Shown here: positions 18,216-25,818 of the stretch, piece after piece | Position numbering within the stretch: position 1 is the first letter of the stretch | Layout of the letters: each line of letters opens with the position of its first letter | Assembly: GCA_003140315.1 (NCBI GenBank) | Contig: PLJS01000163.1 | Coordinates: 1-33,147 of the forward strand | Length of the DNA stretch: 33,147 nt | Source of the DNA: Hyphomicrobiales bacterium | Lineage (GTDB): Bacteria; Pseudomonadota; Alphaproteobacteria; Rhizobiales; Xanthobacteraceae | Direction: 5' to 3' | Program-made: the position numbers and the translations under genes | The notes under the pieces: generated by a model | What the model was told of the DNA's origin: nothing | Databases searched by the model: none | What the model saw: the letters and a program-made list of their open reading frames with translations, nothing else

Positions 18216-18611
18216 TCATGCGCCCGCCGCTTGTTTCGAAAGCGCCGCGAGCGCCGCAGCCATCGTCTTGATGATTTCGCCGGCTTCAATTCCGTGACGC
18301 GCCGCCAGCCACGCGGGATCGTTGTAGCAGAGCCAGACCTTGCCGGCCGGATCCTCGAAGGCGAGCGCCTTCAGGGGCAGGTCGATCCCGATCGTTTGGC
18401 TCGCCTGCATCAGCGGCGTGCCGGCCTTGGCGTTGCCGAAGATCAGGAGTTCGGTCGGCCGCAATGCGAGGCCTACCTCCTTTGCGCCGGCGGCGTGATC
18501 GATGCGTGCAAACACCGTCATGCCTTTGGATTTCACGCCCGCTTCAAGCCGATCGATCGTGTCCTTCACGCCGTGAGCGCTTGGCAGGGTGATTAAACCG
18601 TCGTCGGCCAT
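18216..18611 (-). CDS. DUF302 domain protein
   Basis: A 131-residue protein. The start at 18611 (MADDGLITLPS) was chosen because GGGAG lies about nine bases upstream and it matches how DUF302 proteins begin. DUF302 features are VKDTIDRLEAGVKSKGMTVFARIDHAAGA, then LRPTELLIFGNAKAGTPLMQASQTIGIDLPLKALAF and a tail with YNDPAWLAARH. These are small cytoplasmic or periplasmic proteins of unknown role; this one has no signal peptide. It starts about 45 bases downstream of the DUF2306-like gene's stop on the same strand. Confidence 0.85.
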   Translation of the reverse strand: MADDGLITLPSAHGVKDTIDRLEAGVKSKGMTVFARIDHAAGAKEVGLALRPTELLIFGNAKAGTPLMQASQTIGIDLPLKALAFEDPAGKVWLCYNDPAWLAARHGIEAGEIIKTMAAALAALSKQAAGA

Positions 18612-18654
18612 CGTGATAACTCCCGCCGCCGGCTTGTCTAAAAGCCATCGGCGC

Positions 18655-19053
18655 TCAACCGCCAAACACCACCGCGTGCATGATGCGGCCCGGCCAGAAC
18701 GTGAACAGGCCGGCGACGACCAGCGCCCCGAAGAACAACCCGATCATGTTGCGCCGGTGCTTTTCGACCTGATGCGTATGTGCCCGCCACACTGCGATCG
18801 GCAGCGTCACCAGCGTGAAGATCGCGATCAGGTGGATCGGGCTCCACGGCCCCCAGATCCGGAGTTGATGAATGAAGAAGGCGCTGATGCTGACCGCGAG
18901 CATCAGTAGGACCCAGATTGATCCGACGATCCGATGCGGCAGCGTGCCCTTGGGCGCGGCGAGTTGTACGGCGCCGAGCACGAACGCGCTCATGGCGGCG
19001 AAGGCATGGAGCTGGATGCTGGGGCTAGCCTGAAGCAGAGGGGCGAGGGTCAC
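18655..19053 (-). CDS. DUF2306-like membrane protein
   Basis: A 132-residue protein with four hydrophobic helices. The GTG at 19053 was chosen because GGGAG precedes it by about eight bases; another GTG at 19089 in the same frame has no such site. Features of DUF2306 are the first helix starting IQLHAFAA, the PKGTLPHRIVG loop, SPIHLIAIFTL, and the HTHQVEKHRRNM loop before the last helix. The several histidines at helix ends could bind metal or heme; this is a possibility only. It lies upstream of the DUF302 gene on the same strand. Confidence 0.8.
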   Translation of the reverse strand: MTLAPLLQASPSIQLHAFAAMSAFVLGAVQLAAPKGTLPHRIVGSIWVLLMLAVSISAFFIHQLRIWGPWSPIHLIAIFTLVTLPIAVWRAHTHQVEKHRRNMIGLFFGALVVAGLFTFWPGRIMHAVVFGG

Positions 19054-19116
19054 GGGGAACGCTCCCGAGTCTGATCGCGGGCGTATCACCGGGATATTTA
19101 TGCCAAGGGCCGGCCG

Positions 19117-20313
19117 TCAGTCCAGCCGCGCGACGACGGCCAGCCGCTTGACCTGTTGATTCTGGAAGGCGCGCAGGAACGCGTTGTAGTCCCTGAACGA
19201 CACGCAGCCGTTCGACTCGCCGCGCGGACCGAGCATGTAAGTGTGCGCGAGGATTCCGGTCCGCCCGAAGATTGCGCCTTCACCGCCGACCGGGACCAGC
19301 CGCAGCGCGCGCACGCCGTGGAACAGCGCGCCGCGCGGCTCGAGATCGTAGACATGCGGAGGGGTCGCGCCGCGCATCCGCACATTGGTGGTGCGCGGAT
19401 TGTCGAACATGGGGCCGAGGCCCGAATGCGCCTCGAGTTTCGTTCCATCCGGCATGTAAACGGTGTGCGCCGAGATATCGTAGACGGCGGTCTGCCGATC
19501 GTAGGGCGGACCGCCGGGCGTGAGGCTTCGCCCGTCGCTGAGGACGCCGCCGTCGGGCGTGGCGTAGGCGAGCGTGGTCTCAGGCTCCTGCGGTTTTCCG
19601 AACAGTTTGTCGAAGATCGATGGCTTGTCGGGCGCCGTATTCGCGAAGACCCTGCTCTTCGGCGGCTTCGCCTCGGGAGACGGGTTTGCGCTTTGCGGCG
19701 CGCGAGGCTCGGCGGGACGCGGCGGCACTGATCCGGTCTGCAATGAGTCAGTCTGCAACGACGCGGTCTGCACGGGTCGACGCGCACCCGCCGGCGGCGC
19801 GCGCATCTCTTGTGCGACCGCGATTGCGGCCTGGGGCGCTGCCGTGGCGAACTGGTAGTCCAACTTGCCGGGCGCGTTCGCCGAAAACGTTCCGGCCGGA
19901 GCGCCGAGAGAATAAGCAGGATCGAGCAACGCGACGTCGACGCCCGGAACGCTCAGCCGCGCGGGCCGTTCGGCCACATGCGCCGGCTGTTCGGCGACAG
20001 GCGCGGGCCGCTCGGCAAAGGACGCGTAGCGCTCGGCTAAGGATGCGGGCCGTTCGGCAACAGATATCGGCCTTTTGGTCACAGCCGTCGGCCGTTCAGC
20101 CACACGTGCCGGCCGTTCGGTTACGGGCGCTGAATATACGGCGACGACCGGATCGGCATTGGTCCCGAAAGGACCGGTGCAAAGAAACCACGCGCAAGCC
20201 ACCACGACGGACGCAAGAGCTACGCCGCCGAATGCGACCTGCGGGAGGAGGGCAGATCGACCGTCATGACCGTACGCATTGGACCTACGATACGCACCGC
20301 TACCGTCCGTCAT
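19117..20313 (-). CDS. Membrane-anchored Tlde1 (DUF2778) protein with heptapeptide repeats
   Basis: A 398-residue protein with GAGGCGA before the ATG. Residues about 25-46 form a single membrane helix, so the bulk faces the periplasm. Residues 64-119 are eight tandem heptapeptides of form VAERPAx (VTERPAR, VAERPTA, VTKRPIS, VAERPAS and variants). A Pro/Ala-rich linker follows to about residue 240. The C-terminal domain (about 277-398) is Tlde1/DUF2778, an L,D-transpeptidase-like fold: HSGLG, MRGATPPHVYDL, LFHGVRALRL, then His357 and Cys370 in HTYMLGPRGESNGC as likely catalytic pair. In Salmonella, Tlde1 is a type VI effector cutting cell-wall peptides. Rhizobiales encode many chromosomal copies with a membrane anchor, so a housekeeping cell-wall role is more likely here. 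Confidence 0.88.
   Translation of the reverse strand: MTDGSGAYRRSNAYGHDGRSALLPQVAFGGVALASVVVACAWFLCTGPFGTNADPVVAVYSAPVTERPARVAERPTAVTKRPISVAERPASLAERYASFAERPAPVAEQPAHVAERPARLSVPGVDVALLDPAYSLGAPAGTFSANAPGKLDYQFATAAPQAAIAVAQEMRAPPAGARRPVQTASLQTDSLQTGSVPPRPAEPRAPQSANPSPEAKPPKSRVFANTAPDKPSIFDKLFGKPQEPETTLAYATPDGGVLSDGRSLTPGGPPYDRQTAVYDISAHTVYMPDGTKLEAHSGLGPMFDNPRTTNVRMRGATPPHVYDLEPRGALFHGVRALRLVPVGGEGAIFGRTGILAHTYMLGPRGESNGCVSFRDYNAFLRAFQNQQVKRLAVVARLD
19957..20124 (-). repeat. Eight tandem 21-bp repeats encoding VAERPAx heptads
   Basis: Eight in-frame 21-bp units without gaps encode VTERPAR, VAERPTA, VTKRPIS, VAERPAS, LAERYAS, FAERPAP, VAEQPAH and VAERPAR. The copies differ by a few bases, so they are not freshly duplicated. 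They lie between the membrane anchor and the linker of the Tlde1 protein. Confidence 0.85.
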
Positions 20314-20616
20314 TCGCCTCGAGTCCGCACTCGTTACACACTGCTATTGGTACAAACAGGCTGACGCCCGAATGCCACTGGACATTCGAACGCGGAACTC
20401 CGCACGACCCCGCCCCCGACGTTCAGGCGGAGCATCTTGCCGCCCGGCGGAGCGCCATTAAGGCGGCTTTTAGTTAAATGCGGATTAAGTGCGGGCCATT
20501 GTGAGGCGGGTCAGATGACCGCAAATGGCACACATCTGCCCTAATCAATCGGGGGAAGCAGAGCGAGGTCGCCCGGTTCGCCGACTGGCCGAAAGGCCAG
20601 CCGTCGCGCTCCGGGA
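20314..20616. other. Intergenic region upstream of the Tlde1 gene
   Basis: About 300 bases between the Tlde1 gene start and the decayed kinase. No coding frame is convincing. GCCGCC (20439-20444) and GGCGGC (20462-20467) followed by TTTTAG could form a weak terminator-like hairpin on the + strand, but no gene precedes it on that strand. Confidence 0.4.
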
Positions 20617-21155
20617 TCAGACCGCTCTCGTGGCCGCGGACGGCGATGAGAACGTGACCGTGAAGCGCGTGCCGCGGCCGTGATCGCCGGGCGCGATCTG
20701 TAACGCGCCGCCAATCTGTTTCACCAGCGCCCCGCACGATTTTCATTCCGAGGCCCGTGCTATGCGCGGGGTCGCATCCGGCCGGCATCGTCTCGAATCG
20801 GACGACGATGTTGCCGCCGGCGTATTTCGCGACGCGGCTCGCCGCGGTATTCAATTGGACGGCCGCTTCAGGCGACGCGGCGGCCCGGCCCTGCATCGAC
20901 AGCAGGCTTGAGATCAATTGCAGTCCGTTGATCAGCCGGTGCTCGAATTCCTGGCTCATCATCATTTGGCGCCGCGACAGCTCGCGCTTCTCGCGCTGCC
21001 ACGCCTCTTCGCGCTCATGAGCGGCCTGCAGCTCGGCGTTTATCCTGGCGTGCGGCTGGGCGTCGCGCTCCTTTGCGCGCCGCTCGGTGATGTCCTCGAT
21101 GGCGAGGAGAATCGTGGTGTGGGAATTACCCTCGTAGAACCTTCTGCGCGACGGA
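20617..21155 (-). pseudogene. Decayed sensor histidine kinase (HisKA_2/HWE type)
   Basis: Conceptual translation on the minus strand gives the end of a PAS-like domain (FYEGN, TTILLAIEDITERR), a linker, then the HisKA_2 phospho-acceptor box EFEHRLINGLQLISSLL with its His. It next jumps from LNTAASRVAK straight to AKYAGGNIVVRFE, and from MPAG to CDPAHSTGLGMKIVR. The expected helices, most of the ATP lid and the GPGLP box are therefore missing. After IVR a one-base insertion in a G run (near 20733-20737) shifts the frame; in the other frame the text continues ALVKQIGGALQIAPGDHGRGTRFTVTF to a TGA at 20617. The N-terminal sensor is absent, the fragment abutting the 3' end of the GlsB gene. It cannot be an active kinase. 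Confidence 0.8.
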
Positions 21156-21160
21156 ATTGA

Positions 21161-21463
21161 TTACCAGCGCCTGCCCCAGCTTCCGCCCCAACCCACGCCC
21201 CATCGGCCTCCGCCGCGAACGAGCCTGAGGACGAGCAGCAGGAGCAGCGCGCCGATGGTGGCGTTGATGATCGCCGCGACGAGTCCCGTGCCGAGATGGA
21301 TGCCGAGCTGCGGAAGCAGCCAGCTCCCGATGAGCGCGCCGACGATGCCGATCAGGAGATCGCCGACCATCCCGAACCCGGTGCCGCGCACGATCTGACC
21401 GGCAAGCCATCCGGCGATCAGGCCGACCACAAGGATGATCAGGAGACTTTCGCCCGACATCAT
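21161..21463 (-). CDS. GlsB/YeaQ/YmgE-family stress-response membrane protein
   Basis: A 100-residue protein with three hydrophobic helices and the family pattern GLIAGWLAGQIVRGTGFGMVGDLLIGIVGALIGSWL, formerly called transglycosylase-associated. The ribosome site GGAGG lies before two adjacent in-frame ATG codons, so the start could be either. The last 17 residues are unusual: Gly, Trp and Arg alternate (GGGRWGVGWGGSWGRRW), an extension I do not recall for the family core. The gene lies between the LTXXQ gene and the decayed kinase. The family is linked to general stress in enterobacteria; the molecular role is unknown. Confidence 0.9.
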   Translation of the reverse strand: MMSGESLLIILVVGLIAGWLAGQIVRGTGFGMVGDLLIGIVGALIGSWLLPQLGIHLGTGLVAAIINATIGALLLLLVLRLVRGGGRWGVGWGGSWGRRW

Positions 21464-21544
21464 TCACATCCTCCAGGCAATCGAACCACCGGACGCTGCG
21501 GAACCGGGCGCGGGCCGCCGCATGAGGCGACGGCCCGGCGCCGA

Positions 21545-22003
21545 TCAATCCGGGTTGCGCCCGCGGCTCAGATCCATCAACTCGTTGGCGAAGCGCTTCT
21601 TCTGCTGCTCGTCGAGGCTCGCGTAGAGCGGTTGGGCCGCATCGGCGAGCTTCTTCATGTCGGCGGAGCGGTCGCCGAGACGCTTCGAGCGGGTATTCAA
21701 AAATTCGATGAGGTCGCTCGGCTCTTTTTGCTGGCTGCGGTCGGCCTGCAAGGCGACCTGCCGTTCCGCGCGCGTCTTGCCCATGTCGCGCAGGACGGTC
21801 TCGATGCCGGGCCAGTTCTTCTCCTGGTCGGGCGTGAGGCGCAAGTTGGCCTTGATGCGCGCGATGCGCACGTCCTCTTGAGCGGCGATCTGGTTGGAAG
21901 TCTGCGCGGAGCGATCCGTGTCGCCGCGATCGCGCGCGACGGCAGAACCCGCGAATGGGGCGCCAGCCACCAGGGCGGCGACAAGCAGAAGAACTTTCCT
22001 CAT
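21545..22003 (-). CDS. LTXXQ-motif (Spy/CpxP-like) periplasmic protein
   Basis: A 152-residue protein. The start at 22003 has AAGGAAG about six bases upstream and gives a signal peptide (KVLLLVAALVAGAPFAGSAVA). The mature protein is helical, with the family motif LRLTPDQEKNWPGIE near residue 55 and a second conserved part DMKKLADAAQPLYASLDEQQKKRFANEL. Spy and CpxP of this group are periplasmic chaperones or stress sensors. The next gene on the strand is GlsB, 82 bases on, also stress-related in family. The chaperone role is family-based. Confidence 0.85.
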   Translation of the reverse strand: MRKVLLLVAALVAGAPFAGSAVARDRGDTDRSAQTSNQIAAQEDVRIARIKANLRLTPDQEKNWPGIETVLRDMGKTRAERQVALQADRSQQKEPSDLIEFLNTRSKRLGDRSADMKKLADAAQPLYASLDEQQKKRFANELMDLSRGRNPD

Positions 22004-22167
22004 GTGACTTCCTTCAAATAGCCGGCCCTCCCGCCTTCGTGGGTACGCCTGTGCCGCCGTGAAAACTGTGCAGAATTGCTCACGTGGAGAGATGCGCACG
22101 CCGCCGTCCGCGCGCGATGAGCGTGGCTTTTGGACCACCCAGGTACCGCGTGGATCGCGCGGTCCAT

Positions 22168-22899
22168 TCAAGTCTCGATCGATGTCTCGATGTTCCCGGT
22201 CGGCGTCTTGATCTGCGGCTGGTCGTGCAAGACGACATTCAGCAACGAGCTGTGCACATGAATGCCGCCATTGTATTCGATAAAGCCCAGCTTGCGAAAC
22301 TTGTTCATGAAAAAGCTTACGCGCGACCGGGTCGTGCCGATCATTTCTGCGAGCGTCTCCTGGCTGATCTTCGCGATCATCGGCATCGGCGCGCCCTCCT
22401 TGCCGAAGTTCGCCAGCAACAGGAGCATCCGCGCGAGACGTTTCTCGCTTGAATTGAAGAGCTGATCGACCAGGTCCGCTTCGACGCGAAGAGTCCGGCT
22501 CAGAAGATGAGCAATGAATACCTCGGAGAACGCCGGCTCCTCGTGGATCACGTTGACGATCGCGTCTTTTTCCAGGCGCATGATGACGGAGTCACTCATC
22601 GTGGCGACCGTGGCGATTCGCTGCGTCTGCCCGCCAAGACAGGCTTCACCGAAAAACTCATTCGTTCCAAGGATGGCGACCACGGCCTCCTTGCCCTGCT
22701 CGGAAACGACGGTGACCTTCACCTTGCCTTTCTGGACGTAGAACACCGCATCGGCATGGTCGCCTTGAGAAAAGACGATCTCGCCCCCGCCGTAGTTGAC
22801 GATGCTGCGGCCCACTCCGAGCTTGGAGAGAAAGGACTTCGGGTCGAATTGCGATCGTGGTTTTGCTGCCAAGGCACGCCCATCCGAAGATGCACTCAC
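22168..22899 (-). CDS. Crp/Fnr-family transcriptional regulator
   Basis: A cyclic-nucleotide-binding-type regulator of about 243 residues. The N-terminal beta-roll includes GEIVFSQGDHADAVFYVQKGKVKVTVVSEQGKEAVVAIL and FFGEACL. A long dimer helix follows (SSEKRLARMLLLLANFGKEG), then a helix-turn-helix ISQETLAEMIGTTRSRVSFFMNKFRKLGFIEY. The roll lacks the full RTASV-type cAMP pocket (reads QTQRIATV), so the ligand is open. No Fnr-type N-terminal cysteines are present. The start is uncertain: GTG at 22899 is used because conserved sequence begins soon after, but it has no good ribosome site and an ATG at 23007 is also in frame. An inverted repeat overlaps this start. Confidence 0.88.
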   Translation of the reverse strand: MSASSDGRALAAKPRSQFDPKSFLSKLGVGRSIVNYGGGEIVFSQGDHADAVFYVQKGKVKVTVVSEQGKEAVVAILGTNEFFGEACLGGQTQRIATVATMSDSVIMRLEKDAIVNVIHEEPAFSEVFIAHLLSRTLRVEADLVDQLFNSSEKRLARMLLLLANFGKEGAPMPMIAKISQETLAEMIGTTRSRVSFFMNKFRKLGFIEYNGGIHVHSSLLNVVLHDQPQIKTPTGNIETSIET

Positions 22900-22927
22900 C
22901 TTATCAGAAGTAAGGTTTGTTGTGAGT
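22894..22927. promoter_or_regulatory. Nested inverted repeat at the Crp/Fnr gene start
   Basis: The outer arms ACTCA (22894-22898) and TGAGT (22923-22927) enclose CCTTA (22899-22903) and TAAGG (22911-22915). The repeat covers the proposed GTG start. It could be an autoregulatory site, or a sign that the true start lies elsewhere. Symmetry is the only evidence. Confidence 0.3.
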
Positions 22928-23035
22928 AATTTCCGGGCGGTGCGACAATTGGTGTTTCGCCCGCTTGCGTGCGGTCTTGCCCGGATGCTCGCCACTGCGC
23001 GCCCCACGTTTGTCAGATCGTTTCGCCCGGTGCGA

Positions 23036-23848
23036 TCAGGCGCGGGCGATCAGATAGCGGAACTTGTTGTTCAAGTGGTACTCGCCTGAAGGCTTGCGGT
23101 AGGGTGCGATCGCGTTTGCCACCGCCTCACGCGCGCGCTCCACGCCGGAATTCCGGATGGCCCGCTCGGCGGGTCCGGCGGACAGCATTCCGCGCAGCGC
23201 AATGTCCAGGCTCGGGTAGACCCACGGACATTCAACGTCGACCACGTCGATCGGCGTGAGACCGGCTTCGGCCGCCAGCGCCTTCAGCTTGGATTCGTCG
23301 GACAAGGCAAAAGGACCCGGCGCTCCTGGAGGCGGCGGCGGCATCAGGGCACCGAGAGCCTTGAGGTGCACGGCCGCTTCGCAGTCTTCAGGCAGACCCC
23401 AGGTCGCAATCACGATGGTGCCGTCCGGCTGCGACACGCGGCGCGCTTCGCGCAGCGCATCAATGGGCGACGCCGCATATTGAAACGCGTTGAAGCCGGT
23501 CACCAGGTCAAAGCTTCCATCCGCGTGTGGGAGCTGTTCCATCTCGCCGACGCGAAAATTCCGGCCGGGCAGGCGCTCGCGCGCGATATCGATGAACGCG
23601 GCGGACGCGTCGATGCCGGCAACGTTGGCAATCGTCGCGGCGAAAACTTGCGCGGCAAGGCCGGGGCCGCAGCCGACATCGAGGCTCGATCGCGCGTTGG
23701 CGAGCTCTGCCCGGCGCAGCACGCTCTCATAGAGCGGACGGAAATGGCCTTCCTGCAATTCGGCGTAATCGCGGGCACGGGCGCTCCACAGCTCGCCTTG
23801 CATCGGCGCGGAACCAGCGGTGCGGGCCGAAGTGGTGGTCTCGTTCAT
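23036..23848 (-). CDS. Class I SAM-dependent methyltransferase
   Basis: A 270-residue methyltransferase with an excellent ribosome site (GAGGAGATAGCC) before the ATG at 23848. Motif I for S-adenosylmethionine is LDVGCGPGLAAQVFA near residue 57; the acidic residue of motif II is in VAGIDASAAFIDIARE; motif III region is GSFDLVTGFNAFQYA; then DGTIVIATWG. This is the Methyltransf_11 pattern seen in ubiquinone/menaquinone-type and natural-product methyltransferases. It lies about 137 bases downstream of an alpha/beta-hydrolase-LuxR gene on the same strand and may be under its influence. The substrate is unknown. Confidence 0.87.
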   Translation of the reverse strand: MNETTTSARTAGSAPMQGELWSARARDYAELQEGHFRPLYESVLRRAELANARSSLDVGCGPGLAAQVFAATIANVAGIDASAAFIDIARERLPGRNFRVGEMEQLPHADGSFDLVTGFNAFQYAASPIDALREARRVSQPDGTIVIATWGLPEDCEAAVHLKALGALMPPPPPGAPGPFALSDESKLKALAAEAGLTPIDVVDVECPWVYPSLDIALRGMLSAGPAERAIRNSGVERAREAVANAIAPYRKPSGEYHLNNKFRYLIARA

Positions 23849-23909
23849 GGCTATCTCCTCGGATGTTGAGTAGCCGATAAACTGTCGCGGAACGGCCATG
23901 CCGTCATGA

Positions 23910-23971
23910 GCCCCTTGGCCCAGGACCGGTCGCGACGCTTGCGAATGTTCCAAACGACTGGGCCAAGGGGC
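23910..23971. repeat. 14-bp perfect inverted repeat between the LuxR fusion and the methyltransferase
   Basis: GCCCCTTGGCCCAG (23910-23923) and CTGGGCCAAGGGGC (23958-23971) are perfect inverted copies separated by 34 bases. The right arm is 14 bases after the end of the LuxR-fusion gene on the minus strand. No T-run follows, so intrinsic termination is not assured. It could be an RNA hairpin insulating the two genes or a binding site. Confidence 0.6.
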
Positions 23972-23984
23972 CTAGACCGAGGCG

Positions 23985-25067
23985 CTACGCCGGCACGCGG
24001 CCCATCCCCGCCTCACGCGCGCGCACGATCGCCTGGGCGCGATTGGAGGCGCCGAGTTTATTGAAGATGCTGTTGATATGATTGCGGACGGTTTTGGCGC
24101 TGACCGACAATTGGCTTGCGATCTCCGCATTGTCGAGGCCGCGAGCGATCAGTTCGAGAACCTCGCGCTCGCGCTCGGTCGGTTCGGCAAACCCCATGCC
24201 CGCAGAACCCTCGCCTGGACCTCGACCGTGAATGAAACGGGCGATCTCGGCGAAGAACTGTTTCCATGCCGGCTGATGCTCCAGCAGGATGTGATTGCGG
24301 CTCTCCAGCGGAACGAATTCCGCGCCGGTAATTGTGCTGGCAATCATGCGGCCTTCTCCGAACGGTACCCGGCCGTCGTTTCGCGCGTGCAGGACCAGCG
24401 TAGGGCAACTCATCTTCGGCAGCAGGTCGCTGACATCCATCGCGTCGAATCCGCGGATCAGCCCAACGGCATTCTCCGGCGAGGTCGACATCCGTTGCAG
24501 ATCGCTGAACCAGCTAAATTGCTCCGATGTGCTTTCGGGGATGAACAGCGTTGTGTAGACCTGACGAAACGCTGGGTTTTCGCGTCCACAGCCGAGCTCG
24601 ACGAGCTTCAGCATGATGTTGGCTTCATCAAGATCCTGGGCGGACGGATTTCGCTTCAATCGGCCGCGTGCAAACGCCCCATACAGAATGAGATTGCTCA
24701 CGCGTTCCGGGTGGCGCGCCGCATAGGCGATCGCGAGGCCGCTGCCCTGGCAGCAGCCGAGAAGGATGAAACGCTTGAACCCGGCCGCATCGGCCACCGC
24801 CTCGAGATCGCGGAGATTGGCTTCAAACGACAGGTCCTCGACAGTCCGATCCGACAGGCCGCACCCCCGGCCGTCGTATCGTGTCATGGTATAGTTCTTC
24901 GCCATCTCGACCAGCCGCGGCCGCCAGACCGGACTTTGCCAATCGAATTCGAGGTGGTTGAGCCAGGTTGAAACCTCGATCATCGCCGGGCCGCGGCCCG
25001 TCGTCGCGTAGGCGATGCGAACCCCGTCCGAGGCCCTGCAGAAGCGAATTTGCGGTGCCTTGAGCAT
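23985..25067 (-). CDS. Alpha/beta-hydrolase-LuxR fusion regulator
   Basis: A 360-residue fusion. Residues about 10-280 form an alpha/beta hydrolase, with oxyanion-side sequence [11 protein letters not shown], nucleophile elbow LLGCCQGSG, acid Asp231 ([11 protein letters not shown]) and His259 ([10 protein letters not shown]). In this group the elbow normally carries Ser; here the middle position is Cys106. Residues about 295-355 are a LuxR/GerE helix-turn-helix: [24 protein letters not shown], then [18 protein letters not shown]. The protein would sense or hydrolyse a small molecule and bind DNA as a dimer. It precedes a methyltransferase gene on the same strand. Related hydrolase domains are fused to adenylate cyclases or LuxR domains in Rhizobiales. 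Confidence 0.87.
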   Translation of the reverse strand: MLKAPQIRFCRASDGVRIAYATTGRGPAMIEVSTWLNHLEFDWQSPVWRPRLVEMAKNYTMTRYDGRGCGLSDRTVEDLSFEANLRDLEAVADAAGFKRFILLGCCQGSGLAIAYAARHPERVSNLILYGAFARGRLKRNPSAQDLDEANIMLKLVELGCGRENPAFRQVYTTLFIPESTSEQFSWFSDLQRMSTSPENAVGLIRGFDAMDVSDLLPKMSCPTLVLHARNDGRVPFGEGRMIASTITGAEFVPLESRNHILLEHQPAWKQFFAEIARFIHGRGPGEGSAGMGFAEPTEREREVLELIARGLDNAEIASQLSVSAKTVRNHINSIFNKLGASNRAQAIVRAREAGMGRVPA

Positions 25068-25163
25068 CCGTTTAAGTCTGCGCCGTAACTGATGCCGATG
25101 GCAATCGCCGCAGAGGGTGAGACCACGCCTCGACGTGACGCAGTCGACCGCGCACCCGACTAG

Positions 25164-25655
25164 CTATCCCACCTCGTCGTCACCGGGCTGACGCGGCGCG
25201 ATCGGCGTGAAGAGTGTGCGGTCGGGCTTGAGATCGAGCAGTGGCGTGCCGTCGAGGCAGTCGAGCCCGCGCACGAGCAGGCCGTCAGCCTCGACCTGCA
25301 CCAAGGTCGCGATGCTGCTGCCGATCGGATTGGGACGGACTGGCGACCGCAAGCTGAAGGTGCCGCGAACGCTGCCGTCGTTGGCCGGGCTTTGCCGCAC
25401 GAGGTCGCGGCGCGAGAGGTGCAGCCAGTAGAGTACCTCGACGCGCTCGTATTGCCCGACGCCGTCGAGCGCGGGACGCCATGGCTCGAAAATCTCGATG
25501 CGACAGATCGGCCCGTCGGCGCGGCCTTGACGCGGGCACATCAGCCGGTCGGTCCAAGGCGTGTGGATGCGCCCGATGAAGACGAGGCCGGCGTTGCTCG
25601 CGGCGGGCGGCTCGATTGCGACCTCTCCCGTCCTTATTTCATTGCGCCTGACCAT
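25164..25655 (-). CDS. trmO: tRNA (t6A37) N6-methyltransferase TrmO/TsaA family
   Basis: A 163-residue protein of the UPF0066/YaeB beta-barrel family that methylates N6-threonylcarbamoyladenosine at position 37 of some tRNAs. Signatures are the N-terminal IGRIHTPW, the central [12 protein letters not shown] (the family hallmark for SAM and substrate binding) and [10 protein letters not shown]. The length is shorter than the E. coli protein (about 235) because the C-terminal domain is absent, as in many alphaproteobacteria; this may mean a different substrate. It ends about 97 bases from the LuxR-fusion start and is followed upstream by an O-methyltransferase gene. Confidence 0.8.
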   Translation of the reverse strand: MVRRNEIRTGEVAIEPPAASNAGLVFIGRIHTPWTDRLMCPRQGRADGPICRIEIFEPWRPALDGVGQYERVEVLYWLHLSRRDLVRQSPANDGSVRGTFSLRSPVRPNPIGSSIATLVQVEADGLLVRGLDCLDGTPLLDLKPDRTLFTPIAPRQPGDDEVG

Positions 25656-25818
25656 GCCGTGAGTGCAACACGATCAGCCGTGCAGCTCAACCCGTCGCGG
25701 CGATTGGGCACGTCGTATCGCCGCGCGTGGCTGACGGTGGAGGAGATCAACGCGGCACGTCGGCGGCGAGTCTGCTGTGGAGTGATCGCCTCGGTTCTGC
25801 GTCGTCCGCGAACCGTTC

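Noticed and set aside
19957-20124. Tandem repeats as a CRISPR array
   Set aside because: The 21-bp units are contiguous, in frame with a coding sequence, and have no spacers.
19117-20313. Tlde1 protein as a type VI secretion effector
   Set aside because: No T6SS gene, immunity gene or spike protein is nearby, and the protein has its own membrane anchor, so a cell-wall role in the producer is more likely.
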